A stretch of 64,000 bases of DNA from Labia minor (GCA_963082975.1 OY720344.1:9349580-9413579); one strand, 5' to 3'. Counted from the first letter of the stretch, positions 21,547 through 32,342 are shown. Notes: generated by a model from the sequence alone, not told the origin. Made by a program: numbers and translations.

Positions 21547-22550
21547 CAACATCAAAAATTAATGATTTTAATAAAAAAAAAAAAGAACTGTTAGGTGTGA
21601 AATTGAAATACGTTTTTTGAATGAATGTTCAAAAAAAAAAATTAAAGTCAATCAACAAATTAGTGTTTGTAGGTAATATATTAGAAATTAGAGCATATAA
21701 TACAAATAAATAATTTTTATTACTAGGTAAAAAATAGTAATATACTTTTTTTTATACCTTTCTAGTGAAAAATAAATAAAATTATACACTGAAAGAAATT
21801 TTAAAAGGATAATTACAGTTTGTCAATAATAAAAAGTAATTAATGAGAAAAATTATGAATATCTGTATTTTTTTTTTTACTATGCAAATTCAAGTAAAAA
21901 AACTAAAATAAATTTGATATCAATATAAATATAAAATAAATATAATGTATAGTCAAAAAATCGAGTCAAATCATAATTATTTTTATTTCTATTTTGAATG
22001 GAATAAAAATATATATTTTCTAAAAAAATATAATACGTAATTCAAGCATTTTTTTAAAAAAGGAAAGAACATTTGTTATCTATAAGACAATTAAAAATGA
22101 TTTAGTTATCATTTCAATGGCATGCTATATTCTTCGAAAGAAATTAAAGATGATATTTTATATCTAAAGGAATTCGCTAAGCAATCGCTTTTATTTTTAG
22201 AGATACTGATGATAAAAAATGAGAAATGAGAAAACTGATTTGCTGTCACTGGATAAGAAAAAAAAAATGTCTTCCTAAGAATTCCTAATAAGATTTATAA
22301 ATAATTTTCCTTTTTATTAATATATTATGGCATTTATTTAAAAATACACAATTTTTAAATTAAATTAAAAAAAAAAAAAAAATTAAATCTCTTGTCAAAA
22401 AGGAAAAACTTTCTTTCAAGAATGTCTTTTTTATGATGGAAAAAAGAAATAATCAAAAAAAGAGAAAAATAATAAATAAATGTAGGGGGATACAAGTCAG
22501 TAGGGAAACTGAAAAATAAATAAATAAATGTGGGATTTGTCAGATTTGGT
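21547..22550. other. AT-rich stretch, nothing recognised
   Basis: No gene or repeat family seen; long A and T runs. Confidence 0.4.
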
Positions 22551-22740
22551 TGGAATGACTAGTGTCTTCCTGGAGCCGCCCCTGGAGGGGCGTCGTCGTT
22601 GGCTCTACACGAACTTCTTCAGGGGGGTCATTAAACGTGTCAGGCACGCAAACCAAGATTAACTTCTACACACGCCTTGACTAATTGGATAATCTTGCTC
22701 ACTTGAGTGCATTTAAATTCATGTGACTGATGAACGTGTA
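22551..22740. promoter_or_regulatory. GC-rich single-copy patch, candidate conserved non-coding element
   Basis: GGAGCCGCCCCTGGAGGGGC begins a roughly 190-bp patch of much higher GC than the surrounding kilobases and without copies in the window. It holds GACTAATTGGATAATC and CACTTGAGTGCATTTAAAT, resembling homeodomain/NK and POU-type sites. No long ORF. Regulatory function is inference. Confidence 0.3.
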
Positions 22741-23106
22741 CATACAATAACCTACAAAAAGATGTAGATTCTTGAAAACTTTGATCAAACTAAATGTAAC
22801 AAAAATGACGACAATCTGGTTAAATACTATATATTACATGTTGAAAAATTTTATATTATAATTAAATTAAAAATGATAATCGAGATATTGAAAAAAAAAA
22901 ACAAATTAAGAGGAGAAATTATCCAACTAAAGCAAAGCATTCAAAATTCTTTAATAATAAAAAAATTTCAACTAAAAATTTTATTTATAGTGTATTAAAT
23001 GAAAAGATCTTCAATGATATTAAACACAAGATGAATCATAAATGGCAGTATCTAAACTTATCCAAACGGTGTACACCAATTCTTGTGACTTTTCGTTTTG
23101 CGTTTT
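22741..23106. other. AT-rich stretch, nothing recognised
   Basis: No gene or repeat family seen. Confidence 0.4.
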
Positions 23107-24240
23107 TACTATCTCGCCAGAGATAGTATTGCGATCACGAAAATTTTCGATGTCGAGATTTTTATGTTTTTATACGTTTTGAAGGTTCCTGAATCATTTT
23201 CACTAAGGTTGAGAAAAATGTTTGTATGTCTCTGTGTGTGTATGTGTGTATGTATGTAAACAAGATTACGAAAAAACGGTTTGAACTAGAGTCATGAGTA
23301 CATGGGCATTATTCAAAATTCGTAGTTTTCTATCAACTTTTGAGAAATGTAGTTCATTTGGAAGAGGACCATTACTTACCACGTTTTCATTTTTTAACGA
23401 CCCACGATAGAATGGAATGGTATTGTTTTCCTCTAAACTGACCAAAAAATAAAAAAATATATGTTTGATAGTTTTACCACATAATTAATAAGTTGACCTG
23501 TGGCCAGGTCCGAACCGACCGACGCGACGGTTTGAAGTAAATTAATTTCCAGCTACAGAAACAATTTCAAATAATTTTAATATATCTATTAATGTAATAA
23601 AAAACAGATAGGCATAGAACATAAATATTTTTAATTTTATTTTATTTATAATATATGTATATATTTATATGTAAGACCAGGCTGTGACGTCATGAATGGC
23701 TGGATGACGTCATATAATTTTAAATCAAGAAAAATATAATAAATATGATTTTCCCGAGGATAAAACCAATACAAAGTGCATGATTCGTGGTGATATATAA
23801 AAAAATCTCCTCATGTGAAATTTGGTGTGAAAATAACCCTTTCCTTCCTATCGTCGATCGCTAATATTACCACTTCCGGTTCACGGATTTGCACCAAAAG
23901 TTGATCAATTCATCCCACTGATGCATTGAGTAAATATACCAAATTTCATCAAAATCGGTTGAGCCGTTCAGGCTGTACACATCTATACGGACGGACGGAC
24001 GGACAGACATCATGCTAAAAATACTTTTTTCTGTTTAGATATTCGTGGAGATATGTAAAAATCTCCACATGTGAAATTTGGTGTGAAAACAATACCTCCC
24101 TTACTATCGTCGGTCGGTAAAAATTGTATAAAACTGCTATATATAAAATTTCTGCTTGATTGAATCGCTCAAAGTACCGGAATTATTTTTTTAAATTTTT
24201 TAACACGTTGACTACCAATCACATGTCAGTAAGTGACGTA
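23107..24240 (+). mobile_element. HINE-A element split by a HINE-B insertion
   Basis: Begins ACTATCTCGCCAGAGATAGT and runs to about 23486, is interrupted by HINE-B, and resumes at about 24125 with GTATAAAACTGCTATATATA. Past TTAACACGTTGACTACC (about 24200) it departs from other HINE-A copies; the copy at 63.7 kb shares this variant. The 3' stem-loop is missing. It is the best nesting evidence in the window. Confidence 0.8.
23487..24124 (-). mobile_element. HINE-B element nested in HINE-A
   Basis: Complete from AAGTTGACCTGTGGCCAGG to ATCGTCGGTCGGTAAAAA. The stem-side repeat has a 4-5 bp expansion (CCGACCGACGCGACGG). Joining the flanks restores HINE-A sequence without an obvious target duplication, as expected for rolling-circle elements inserting between T and T. 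Confidence 0.85.
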
Positions 24241-24241
24241 A

Positions 24242-24307
24242 GTAATTCTTTGAGGTTTGTTGAAATATTTATTGTCTTCAATTATTTCTCTATTTTTTGA
24301 GTTTAAA
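24242..24307 (+). repeat. 66-bp repeat T, copy 1
   Basis: CTTTGAGGTTTGTTGAAATA to TATTTTTTGAGTTT recurs at 63622-63687 with few differences. Both copies lie next to a variant HINE-A. Identity unknown. Confidence 0.6.
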
Positions 24308-24323
24308 GATTTTAAAAAAAACG

Positions 24324-24790
24324 TCAACGTATGTATGTATGTAACCAAGATGACGCAAAAACGGTTTGTGCTAGAATAATGAAATTTGGTACACGGGCAT
24401 TATTCAAAAATCGTAGTTTTATATAAACTTTTGAGAAATGTAGCTCATCCGGAAGAGGGTCATTACCTACAATGTTTTGATTTTTTTTTCTAAAATGACC
24501 GTAAAAATAAAGATATATGTTTTATAGTTTTTCACATGATTAAAAATTTTATAAAACTGCTATATAGAGAATTTCAGCATAATTGAATTACTGAAAGTAC
24601 CAGAATGAATTTTTTAACATTGTAAATCACGCGCCAACACATGACGTGGTGCCATCAACAAAGAACCATATACGCGCTGGTTTAATAAATATTATTTATT
24701 AATTTTAATTTATAATTTATAATTAATTAAATTTGATTTAAATATAATATATTACGTTATTCAATCCAATTCGTTTGGAGACACTCAAGC
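24324..24790 (+). mobile_element. HINE-A, 5' truncated
   Basis: Starts within the microsatellite side (ACGTATGTATGTATGTAACC) and runs through TTAACATTGTAAATCACGCG to the decayed stem-loop TTTGGAGACACTCAAGC. Confidence 0.75.
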
Positions 24791-25093
24791 TAATTTCTAT
24801 ATATATATATATATTTAATAAATCTATTAAATATTTTATAAAGGGAGGATTGTCATCACATCGTCAGTCTCCGTTCCGGTCTAATTCAATCTAAAATGCT
24901 ACGGAGTTGCATGACCCAAACCATTCAAAGTTCATAATTATAAATACAATGAGCATAGAAATTCAATTTTTTCCAAGTTTTTTTATTGATTTTAAAAAGA
25001 ATTATTACTTAAATGTATTTAAAAGAAAAAATATTATTTTATTATTTTTGATTAAAAAAAATCTATTGTAAGAAATGTGTAAATATATATAAT
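24791..25093. other. AT-rich spacer, nothing recognised
   Basis: A (TA)n tract is just upstream at about 24801-24815; no gene. Confidence 0.4.
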
Positions 25094-25372
25094 TGACCTC
25101 TACGCACCTCCAGACATTAGTTAGAGTATTAAAAGCGAAAAGGAAGTGGGCAGGACACATGGCAAGCAAGAATGGGAGATTAAAGAATGGCGAAAAATAT
25201 GGGAAGATCGATTGGGAAGGGTCCAAGATCGATGTAGGTAGACTATGAAAGAAGGGATATGAGAAAGATGGGAAAAAATACGAGTTGGATGGGTGTAGGT
25301 AAGAATAGGGATACTTGGAGGAATGTAGTTGCTGAGGCCAAGAACTTTCGAGTTTCGTAGAGATAGATAGAT
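25094..25372 (+). pseudogene. Non-LTR retrotransposon (family N) 3' coding end and tail
   Basis: In shifting frames the + strand gives DLYAPP, RVLKAKRKWAGHMASKNGRL, then NRDTWRNVVAEAKNFRVS before a stop. The W(A/T)GHxAR...W...AK order is the usual C-terminus of endonuclease/reverse transcriptase non-LTR elements of the RTE/BovB kind. A short (GATA)n tail follows at 25356-25373. The reverse transcriptase core is absent (5' truncation). Same family as 26.2-27.1, 39.6 and 53.8 kb. Confidence 0.7.
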
Positions 25373-25603
25373 AATTTTGAATTTTTTTTTTTACATAGAG
25401 CAAAATCGTTAATAATTTAATTGATTGAATCTGTAGATTTGTTCATTAAATTAAATAAAGAATTTAAAAAATCCAACTGTTTTAACAAAATTAAATAAAA
25501 AAGACAAAAAATAATCTAAATAAATATTATTTGATTTTTACAATATAATATATATGAAATAATCGTATAATATATATATATATATTTTATTACTATCAGA
25601 TTT
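25373..25603. other. AT-rich spacer
   Basis: A/T-rich with a short (TA)n near 25565-25585. Confidence 0.35.
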
Positions 25604-25740
25604 ATCAGGGATATAATCACGCATTATTGTGAGATTGTTTTCTCGACGTTTCGGCACCCGTTTTGGCGCCATTTTCAAGAGATTATTTAGGTGGGAATAT
25701 TGTTGGGATTCTGGGTCTTAGTCTGTGTGACCAAGGGTTA
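25604..25740 (-). mobile_element. Penelope-like element terminus (probable)
   Basis: The minus strand reads CTCTTGAAAATGGCGCCAAA then ACGGGTGCCGAAACGTCGAG. A TGAAAATGGC...GCCGAAACGTCGAGA block is typical, to my knowledge, of Penelope-like element 3' regions in arthropods. No GIY-YIG or reverse transcriptase coding sequence is seen nearby. Confidence 0.45.
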
Positions 25741-25788
25741 ATATCGGGATTTTGGGTTGATAGGTTGGGTGGTTTTGTACTCACTGCG

Positions 25789-25906
25789 TTGCTGTAGAGC
25801 TCCGAAGAATCCTGGGCAATCCTGAGACTGGCACACGTCCGCACTGGACAACAGCCCGAGCCAGTCGGCTTCCGATTGCCCAGGATTCTTCGGTGCTCTA
25901 CAGCAA
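25789..25906. repeat. 33-bp perfect-stem inverted repeat (one mismatch)
   Basis: The arms at 25789-25821 and 25874-25906 (TTGCTGTAGAGC...CCTGGGCAATC and its complement) match at 32 of 33 bases. The GC-rich loop contains GCACACGTCCGCACTGGACA. It sits between the Penelope-like terminus and a Helitron end. An open frame on the minus strand across it is probably fortuitous. Confidence 0.8.
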
Positions 25907-25919
25907 TTATATATATATA

Positions 25920-26173
25920 CTAGCTGCTCAGAGCGCCTTCGGCGCTCTTCACACCTAGACGGGGGCTCCGCCCCCTGTACCCCCGAGTTGTACATAGTAT
26001 TTGGTGGTTGAAAGTATTAAAAGGTTTTCATCCATTTTGTTTCAATCAGTATATTACATAAAACATTCATTTCTTTTTGTGTTCTTATTTAAAAAATATA
26101 TTTTAATTTAATCACTATATTAATTATATATATTATTATTGTATATGTTATATCTATCTACCTATGTGGCTCA
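25920..26173 (-). mobile_element. Nonautonomous Helitron (family G), 3' part
   Basis: On the minus strand the end is GGGGGCGGAGCCCCC, GAGCGCCGAAGGCGCTC (perfect 7-bp stem), TGAGCAG and CTAG at 25923-25920, then T. The body matches 53081-53553. The 5' part is missing; the non-LTR relic begins directly after it. Confidence 0.75.
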
Positions 26174-27130
26174 AAGATACTCTAAAGTTCTTAGCCGCAA
26201 CAACCACATTTCTCCAAGTGTCCCTATCCTGAGCCCTTATTCCATCTCTCTTACGTCCCTTCCTACGCGTCATTGGTTTTCCAAGCGGACGTTTTCCAAT
26301 CGGTCTTCCCACCAATATCTTTTTCCTCTCCCATTCTTGCCTCGTGCCCTGCCTATCGCAGCTTTTTCCCTTTTATAACCCTAACTATTTCTGAAGATGC
26401 AGAGAGGCCATGCAATTTCTTGTTATACAGTCTCCCTCATACCCGGTGACCTCATCTTTCTTTGGCCAATAAATGCAGGGAAGAATCCTATTCTCAAATA
26501 CTCTGAATCTACTCTCATCTCCAAGGGTCATAGACCATGCCTCCCACCCATATAATGCAACAGGCAAAATAATCTTTTTATATATTCCCTTTGATAATAA
26601 TTTTGAAGAGATAAGCCTCTTTATTGCAGATAACAGGCGTTTCCCGATTGCAACCCCGATTTAAATTCTTCTCAAATATTATTATCCTTCGTGATTACAT
26701 TCAATTTTTCTACATATTCAAATTCTACATTTTGTATCTTAAGATTTTGTATGTTAATACTCTTCCTCTTTGTTACTAAATATTTTTTCTTATCACTATT
26801 AATTTCAAACCTCCATTAAATTTTCCTCGCTATCTGTAATTGCAATTGCCGAATCTCCTATTATATTTAAGTCGTCTGAGTAACCTAATATTTTACAATT
26901 GATTTCCGCATCTTATTCTTTCTTTACTACCTTCAAGAGAAATTTGAAGATTGAAAATTTGAAAAAGTTTATCCGGATCTATTGAGTTATGCGTATGTTT
27001 TACTAAAGTCTACAAATAATTAGTGAACAGAAATATTGAATTCGCGGTTTTGTTCCTAATATCTGTCATAATGAAAATATCTTAATTAATGTTGGTCGAT
27101 TTGGCCTGAACCCGCAATGATATCTCCTAA
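26174..27130 (-). pseudogene. Non-LTR retrotransposon (family N) reverse transcriptase pseudogene
   Basis: Reading leftward on the minus strand: a decayed G-RP-RSTxxQ block (QAKSTNI, about 27100); the first catalytic block as FVDFSKTYA near 27010; the YADD box as GYSDDLNIIGDS near 26880; KRLLSAIKRLISSKLL; then IYKKIILPVALYGWEAWSM and VFENRILPCIYW; finally GRPIGKRPLGKPMTRRKGR and DTWRNVVVAAKNF. This order is the reverse transcriptase core and C-terminus of an RTE/BovB-like element. Several frameshifts and stops make it non-functional. The endonuclease domain is not present. The copy is longer than the other N relics. Confidence 0.8.
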
Positions 27131-27694
27131 TATTTCCTCCGCCTATAGTTTATAAGTATTGTATGTGTTATAATAGAGTATAATATTTCTTGATCATTAC
27201 ATTTTGGTATTTTATTTTCATTGCTAGATTATTATTGAATATTTTTAATTATAATGAAAGTTGAGAAAATGCAAAAATAGAGACTTGAGACAATTTATAA
27301 AAATTAACGGTATAAAACTATAGATAAATGACCAATATATACATTCATTAATAGTATTAATTTAAATTAATTGATTTATTTGTTTTTTTTTATTATTAAG
27401 TTCATTTATTAATTTTTTTAGATTATAGTTATTTTCCTTAAAAGAAACTTAAATTCTGTGGTGCTAGGGGATTTGAAAATTATTCGCCGCAATATGAAGA
27501 TTTCGCTTACAGTTTCTGTCATGTCCGACCTCCATCCAACAGTTATTTTCTGTTAAGTTTTTTGCTTCTCTTAATCATGTGATCTATATATTTAATTTTT
27601 TTTGATTCATTATAGTAAAATTTAAACAAATAAAAATTTTTACTTTGTTAATTTATATAAATTTCAATATAAGCTGATTGTGAGTGATACGCTT
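27131..27694. other. AT-rich stretch, nothing recognised
   Basis: No gene seen. Confidence 0.35.
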
Positions 27695-27800
27695 AGCCAA
27701 TACTCTGAATAATTTGTGTACAAAAATATTTAATGTTCTTAGCGAGATTTGATATAATGTTGTACGATTTGTCCTAAATCTGAATTAGAAGAAAATTATA
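27695..27800 (-). pseudogene. Family N reverse transcriptase fragment
   Basis: The minus-strand GGACAAATCGTACAACATTA and AAGAACATTAAATATTTTTG match the + strand copy near 53795 (GGCCAAATCGGACAACATTA). They correspond to the RPNRTT block and the following helix of the reverse transcriptase. Only about 100 bp remain. Confidence 0.55.
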
Positions 27801-27814
27801 AATTGCCTCCTCTT

Positions 27815-28130
27815 CCAGCCCAATTCACTTACCCACCCATGTTGCATATGGCATCTAAATTTCTTAAAACTCCGTTTTTTTAATTTAAAATAGAAGGAGA
27901 GAAAGAGTTTTAAATTATATTCGAATAGTCTATATATTCTATATATCAGTATTTTTTTTCTGAATTTAATAGCAAGTTGATTTTAAAAATTTTCCATTCT
28001 TAATGCATATGATTGATTACATGTGTTAAAATTTAAAAAAATTCAAATATTCTAATTTTTATATTTATATATACAATTTAATATTATTTTTTATTAATAT
28101 CATATCAAAAAAAGAGAATTTATTAAAAAT
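27815..28130 (-). repeat. Repeat family J, copy 3
   Basis: Inverted copy of 17103-17400 (see there). No ORF. Confidence 0.6.
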
Positions 28131-28840
28131 TAAAAATAAAAAAAGAAGCCTATTAATAAAAAATTGAATGGTGATTTAAATATTTTATTAAATTAATTAA
28201 AATGAGACCTTTTAGAATAAATTATTTAATTGAAATGATATTTAAATATAAGAATTTAAAAAAATATTATATTCTTTGTTTGGCAATTGTTATTTAATTA
28301 TGTGCAACATGATTCGACTTGCACAGAGCATCGTTATTTTTTATTAATATCACATAATAAAAATGAATCTTTTAAACATAATAAATAAAAAAGACATTTT
28401 AATAAATTTAAAAAATATACCCAATTTAAAAATGTCAAAAATTTAAAACAACTTTATATCATCATATTTTAATTTTTATATAATATATATATATATATAG
28501 TTAATTAATAATAGAGTAATTAAATTAAAATAAAAAACAAAGATAATATAATTCAGTCATTTTAATTCAGGTTAAATAATATTTTTTTTTATTATTCAAT
28601 GATAAAATTTATATATTATTATATATATATTATAGAAAAGAAGAAATATTCAATTAAATAAAAAATAATTTAAGATAAAAATATGATCTAATAAATATTT
28701 TAATTAAATTGAGAACTTTCAGAATAAATTATTTAATTGAATTGATATTTGTATATTAGAATTTAAAATAAAAAGGGAAATATTATAATAATTCTTCGAT
28801 TGGGAATCTCTATGATAATTCATTGTTTGAAATGATTCCG
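28131..28840. other. AT-rich stretch, nothing recognised
   Basis: Short (TA)n near 28484-28498. Fragments resemble repeat K/J filler but I cannot delimit them. Confidence 0.35.
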
Positions 28841-29046
28841 CTAGGCCGACAGTGAGCCGCGAGCTGCTCTTGAATGAACAACACGGAGAATTATATAAAC
28901 TTTAAAAAATTAATTTCTGCGGTTATTGATAAGATATTAATAAAATTTATAGCCTATGTTACTCTAGAGGTATATAAGAATATTGTGATGTAATTTCAAA
29001 GAAATCGGTTCAGCCAATTCTGAGTCTATAAAATAGTAATTTTCCG

Positions 29047-29133
<87 letters not shown>

Positions 29134-29247
29134 GTGAAAAATTCTAAAGTCACTTTTGGATTCTAGAGGTCATGAAACGCGAAGATATGCAAAAATTTTT
29201 AAATTCTGAGCAATGTGCAGACAAAAACCTTTTTTTATATATATAGA
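28841..29247 (-). mobile_element. Helitron-like element family F, complete, with long (GACA)n
   Basis: Minus-strand 5' end TCTATATATATAAAAAAAGG preceded by A; 3' end GAGCAGCTCGCGGCTC stem-loop, ACTGTCGGC and CTAG at 28844-28841. These are Helitron-type termini. The GACA/GTCT microsatellite at about 29046-29131 has some 20 units. No ORF; nonautonomous. Used here as reference for family F. Confidence 0.75.
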
Positions 29248-29707
29248 TATATATATATAATATTTAAATTTATTCCAAGATTATAAGGATTTAAGAACCC
29301 CGATAAAATCACCGAGATTGGATTTATTAAGATTTATTCCGTCTTTTTATTTGAATATGTGCAATAAAATTATTCCTTCATTTTATAAGTTAACTCTCAG
29401 CTCTTATCATTCCTTAATTGATCATAAATTTTCAAAAAATTTTATTTTTAATTTATTTTTAAAAAATAATTAAAATTTTTGAAATGTTTGTTTAGATGTT
29501 GTTTAGGCTCAATACTTGTATTAAATATAACATTTAATATTGATGAGCACAGAGAATATCTTTATATAAATATTTTTACAACTTTATTTTAATGATCTAG
29601 TCTAGACTTATAGAGTCATAAATGACTAAGAGAAAAGTAAGATGGTGATTGATTAGTAAATATTGAGAGATTTTTTAAATTAATGGGTAATTATTTTAAA
29701 ATTATAA
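29248..29707. other. AT-rich stretch, nothing recognised
   Basis: No gene seen. Confidence 0.35.
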
Positions 29708-29806
29708 ACGTGGTGCCATCAACAAAGTGCCAAACATGCGCTGGTTTAATAAAATATAATATATTATGTTATTTAATCCAATTCGAGTCGAGTGGAGACA
29801 CACCAG
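29708..29806 (+). mobile_element. HINE-A 3' terminal fragment
   Basis: ACGTGGTGCCATCAACAAAG to the stem-loop CGAGTGGAGACACACCAG. Ends immediately before the mariner relic that starts near 29.83 kb. Confidence 0.7.
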
Positions 29807-29829
29807 CTAATTTTTTTTTTTTGAAAATG

Positions 29830-30852
29830 AAATACCATTTTCGGGTAATGAATAAATATTTTATTAAATTATAGATTGGAAATTCTCGTACCATTTCCAT
29901 CTTTCAGGTAGTATCATGATTCCACGATAATAAAATATTTGCTCCTTGCTGTCAAAAAACTGATCCAGGTGATTTTTGATGCTTCATTTGAAAGAAAGGT
30001 TTTTCCATCTAAAAAATTGTGCAATGACCGAAACAAGTAAGAGAAATAGAAAAATAAGGAGAAAATTGTGGGTGTGGTACTGTATCCCATTCAGGTTGTA
30101 AAAGCTTTTGGCGAGTGACCAAACATATATGAGACGTCGCATTATCTTGATGGAAACTACACTCTTATTGTGGATTAATTCTGATGACGTGCATCATTCA
30201 GTTTGTCCAACAGATGACAGTAGACTTCAGAATTAAATGTTGTATTATTCGGTAAAAACTCAAAAAAACGATTTCTTTAAAATCCCACCATCCAGACATC
30301 ATCACCTTTTTGGATGGATATTAGCTTTCGAAATGGTTTGAGCCGATTCATCTTTTTTGCTCCATGATCTCTTGCTTTTTACATTGTAGTATACAACTCA
30401 TTTGTTGTCCCCAGTAATGATGCATTTCAAAAATGGATCTTTTTGTAATGTTTGACAAGCGAATCATAAACAGTGGAATTTCATAAATTTAACCTCTCAT
30501 CGATCACAGATGTTGTTATTCACCGATTTGCATCAACTAGTACCTTTATCACGTCTCTATAAGCTTCAACCGGTCTTCCAGAACCTGGTGCATCTTCGAC
30601 ATCCAATTGCCAGATCAAAATTTTGTAAACCAATTCTGGCACTGGCGTTCAGTCAATACATCCAATTTTTTTCTGGCTTGAAAATCATTCTTATCTTTTC
30701 CAAAATAAAAAAGTAAAATATGACGAAAATGCTGCTTATAGCTCTACATATTTAAAAGGGAACACTTGACAACCCTTGTTAAATCAGCTCTCAAAACATA
30801 TACGGCTTAAGTGTGAAGTTAGGTGCAAAAAATTACTTTTTGGACAACGTAA
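29830..30852 (-). pseudogene. Mariner transposase pseudogene, irritans/cecropia-like lineage
   Basis: The minus-strand 5' end has the terminal repeat ATTACGTTGTCCAAAAAGTA (30852-30823). The decayed frame then reads GSGRPVEAYRDVIKVLVDAN, ITTSVIDERLNL and NSTVYDSLVKH (DNA-binding part), ARDHGAKKMN, the first catalytic block WWDFKEIVF near 30280, LPNNTTFNSEVYCHLLDKLN, the second block VVFHQDNATSH near 30145, a degenerate third block (SPYFSISL where SPDLAPSD is expected) and the C-terminus YYRGIMILPERWKWYEN near 29910. Many stops and frameshifts. The third Asp is lost. A matching left terminal repeat is not visible. Nearly full length, but a different lineage from the mariners at 9.3 and 61.7 kb. 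Confidence 0.8.
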
Positions 30853-31753
30853 TAATATAATGATCAGAGTAATAATAATAATAATAATATAATTGTTGAT
30901 ATTGTACTTCACAAATATGTAATTAATATTATATTCCTACTTAGTTTAAATATTTATATTTTATAATAAATTGTTTGTTTAATGAAAAACAAACAGACCA
31001 CAATAACTTTAGAAGGTATAATCAAATAGTTAAGTGTATAATCTAAATCAATATTAATGTTATCTTCATAGAAAAGAAAAAACTATTTGATATTTTTTAA
31101 TTATTATATATATTAGAGATTTTGAAACAATAGGTATTCGATTGTTTTGAAAATATTTAGGTAAGAAAAAGAGATGTTTAATGTATTCAATGTTAGATGA
31201 ACGAACCGTTGAACACGAGCAAGTCACGTTTCTATTTGTTTTCAGAGTGGCTTATCAGGGCACGGGTGTGGTTCAACGATGACACACACAGACACACACA
31301 CACACATATATTTATATATATATCTACCATATAACCACACAACACATCATGCATTTTACAAGCTTTGTTAGAAATTAACTTTATAATTTCATTAAGTGAA
31401 AATAGGAATTATAAATGATTATTCAAAATGTTAATTAATTAACTAATAATAATTCCAGCAGATTGAAATCCTAATAAATAATTGTCACGGGAAAAATCTT
31501 TATTTAATGATTAAAGTTCATAAAAAGATATTATCACTTTAATATCATTTTAAAAGAAAAATTGAATTATAAAATTAAAAATAGCTTAAAATAAATACTT
31601 GAATTGGTCACTATCTCAATTTCAATTTTGAAGAAATATTTTTTCTTAAAAAGGTTAGTAAAGAATCAATAGCAGAAAAAAATATTCGAAAATATTAAAA
31701 TAAAACCGAAATAAATATGTAATATATAATATTTTAATTAATTAATAAATAAG
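30853..31753. other. AT-rich stretch with microsatellites
   Basis: (AAT)n near 30870-30890 and CA/GACA plus (TA)n at about 31282-31325. No gene seen. Confidence 0.4.
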
Positions 31754-32178
31754 CGAGTATCTCGCAAATTGGAATTGGATTAATTAACATATATTATATA
31801 TTTAAATTAAATTTAATTAATTATAAATTAAAATTAATAAATGATATTTATTAAATCAGCGCATGTTTGGCTCTTTGTTGATGGCACCACGTCACGTGTT
31901 GGCGCGTGGTTTACAGTGTTAAAAAATTAATTCCGGTACTATCAGCGATTCAATCTAGCTGAAATTCTATATATAGCAGTTTTATGCAATTTTTAATCAT
32001 GTGAGAAACTACCAAACATATATCTTAATTTTTAAGGTCACTTTAGAGGAAAAAGAATCAAAACGTTGTAGGTAATGACCCTCTTCCGAATGAGCTACAT
32101 TTCTCAAAAGTTGATATAAAACTACGATTTTTGAATAATTCCATTATTCTAGCTCAAACTGTTTTTGCGTAATCTTGT

Positions 32179-32229
<51 letters not shown>

Positions 32230-32342
32230 GACATTTTTCAACCTTAGTGAAAATGATTCAGGAGCCTTCAAAACGTATAAAAACATCAAAATCTCGACAT
32301 CGAAAATTTTCGTTATTGCAATACTATCTCTGGCGAGATAGT
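31754..32342 (-). mobile_element. HINE-A element lacking the 3' stem-loop
   Basis: Starts at GAGTATCTCGCAAATTGG, so the terminal hairpin is missing, and ends CTATCTCTGGCGAGATAGT. Microsatellite (TA)n(CA)n is at about 32190-32230. Confidence 0.8.

Noticed and set aside
25005..25403. 132-codon minus-strand frame
   Set aside because: It is antisense to the family N reverse transcriptase C-terminus, whose motifs read on the + strand.
29041..29135. CRISPR-like array
   Set aside because: The repeat is a simple GACA microsatellite inside a Helitron-like element, with no spacers.
30510..30716. 68-codon + strand frame
   Set aside because: Antisense to the mariner pseudogene's DNA-binding part.
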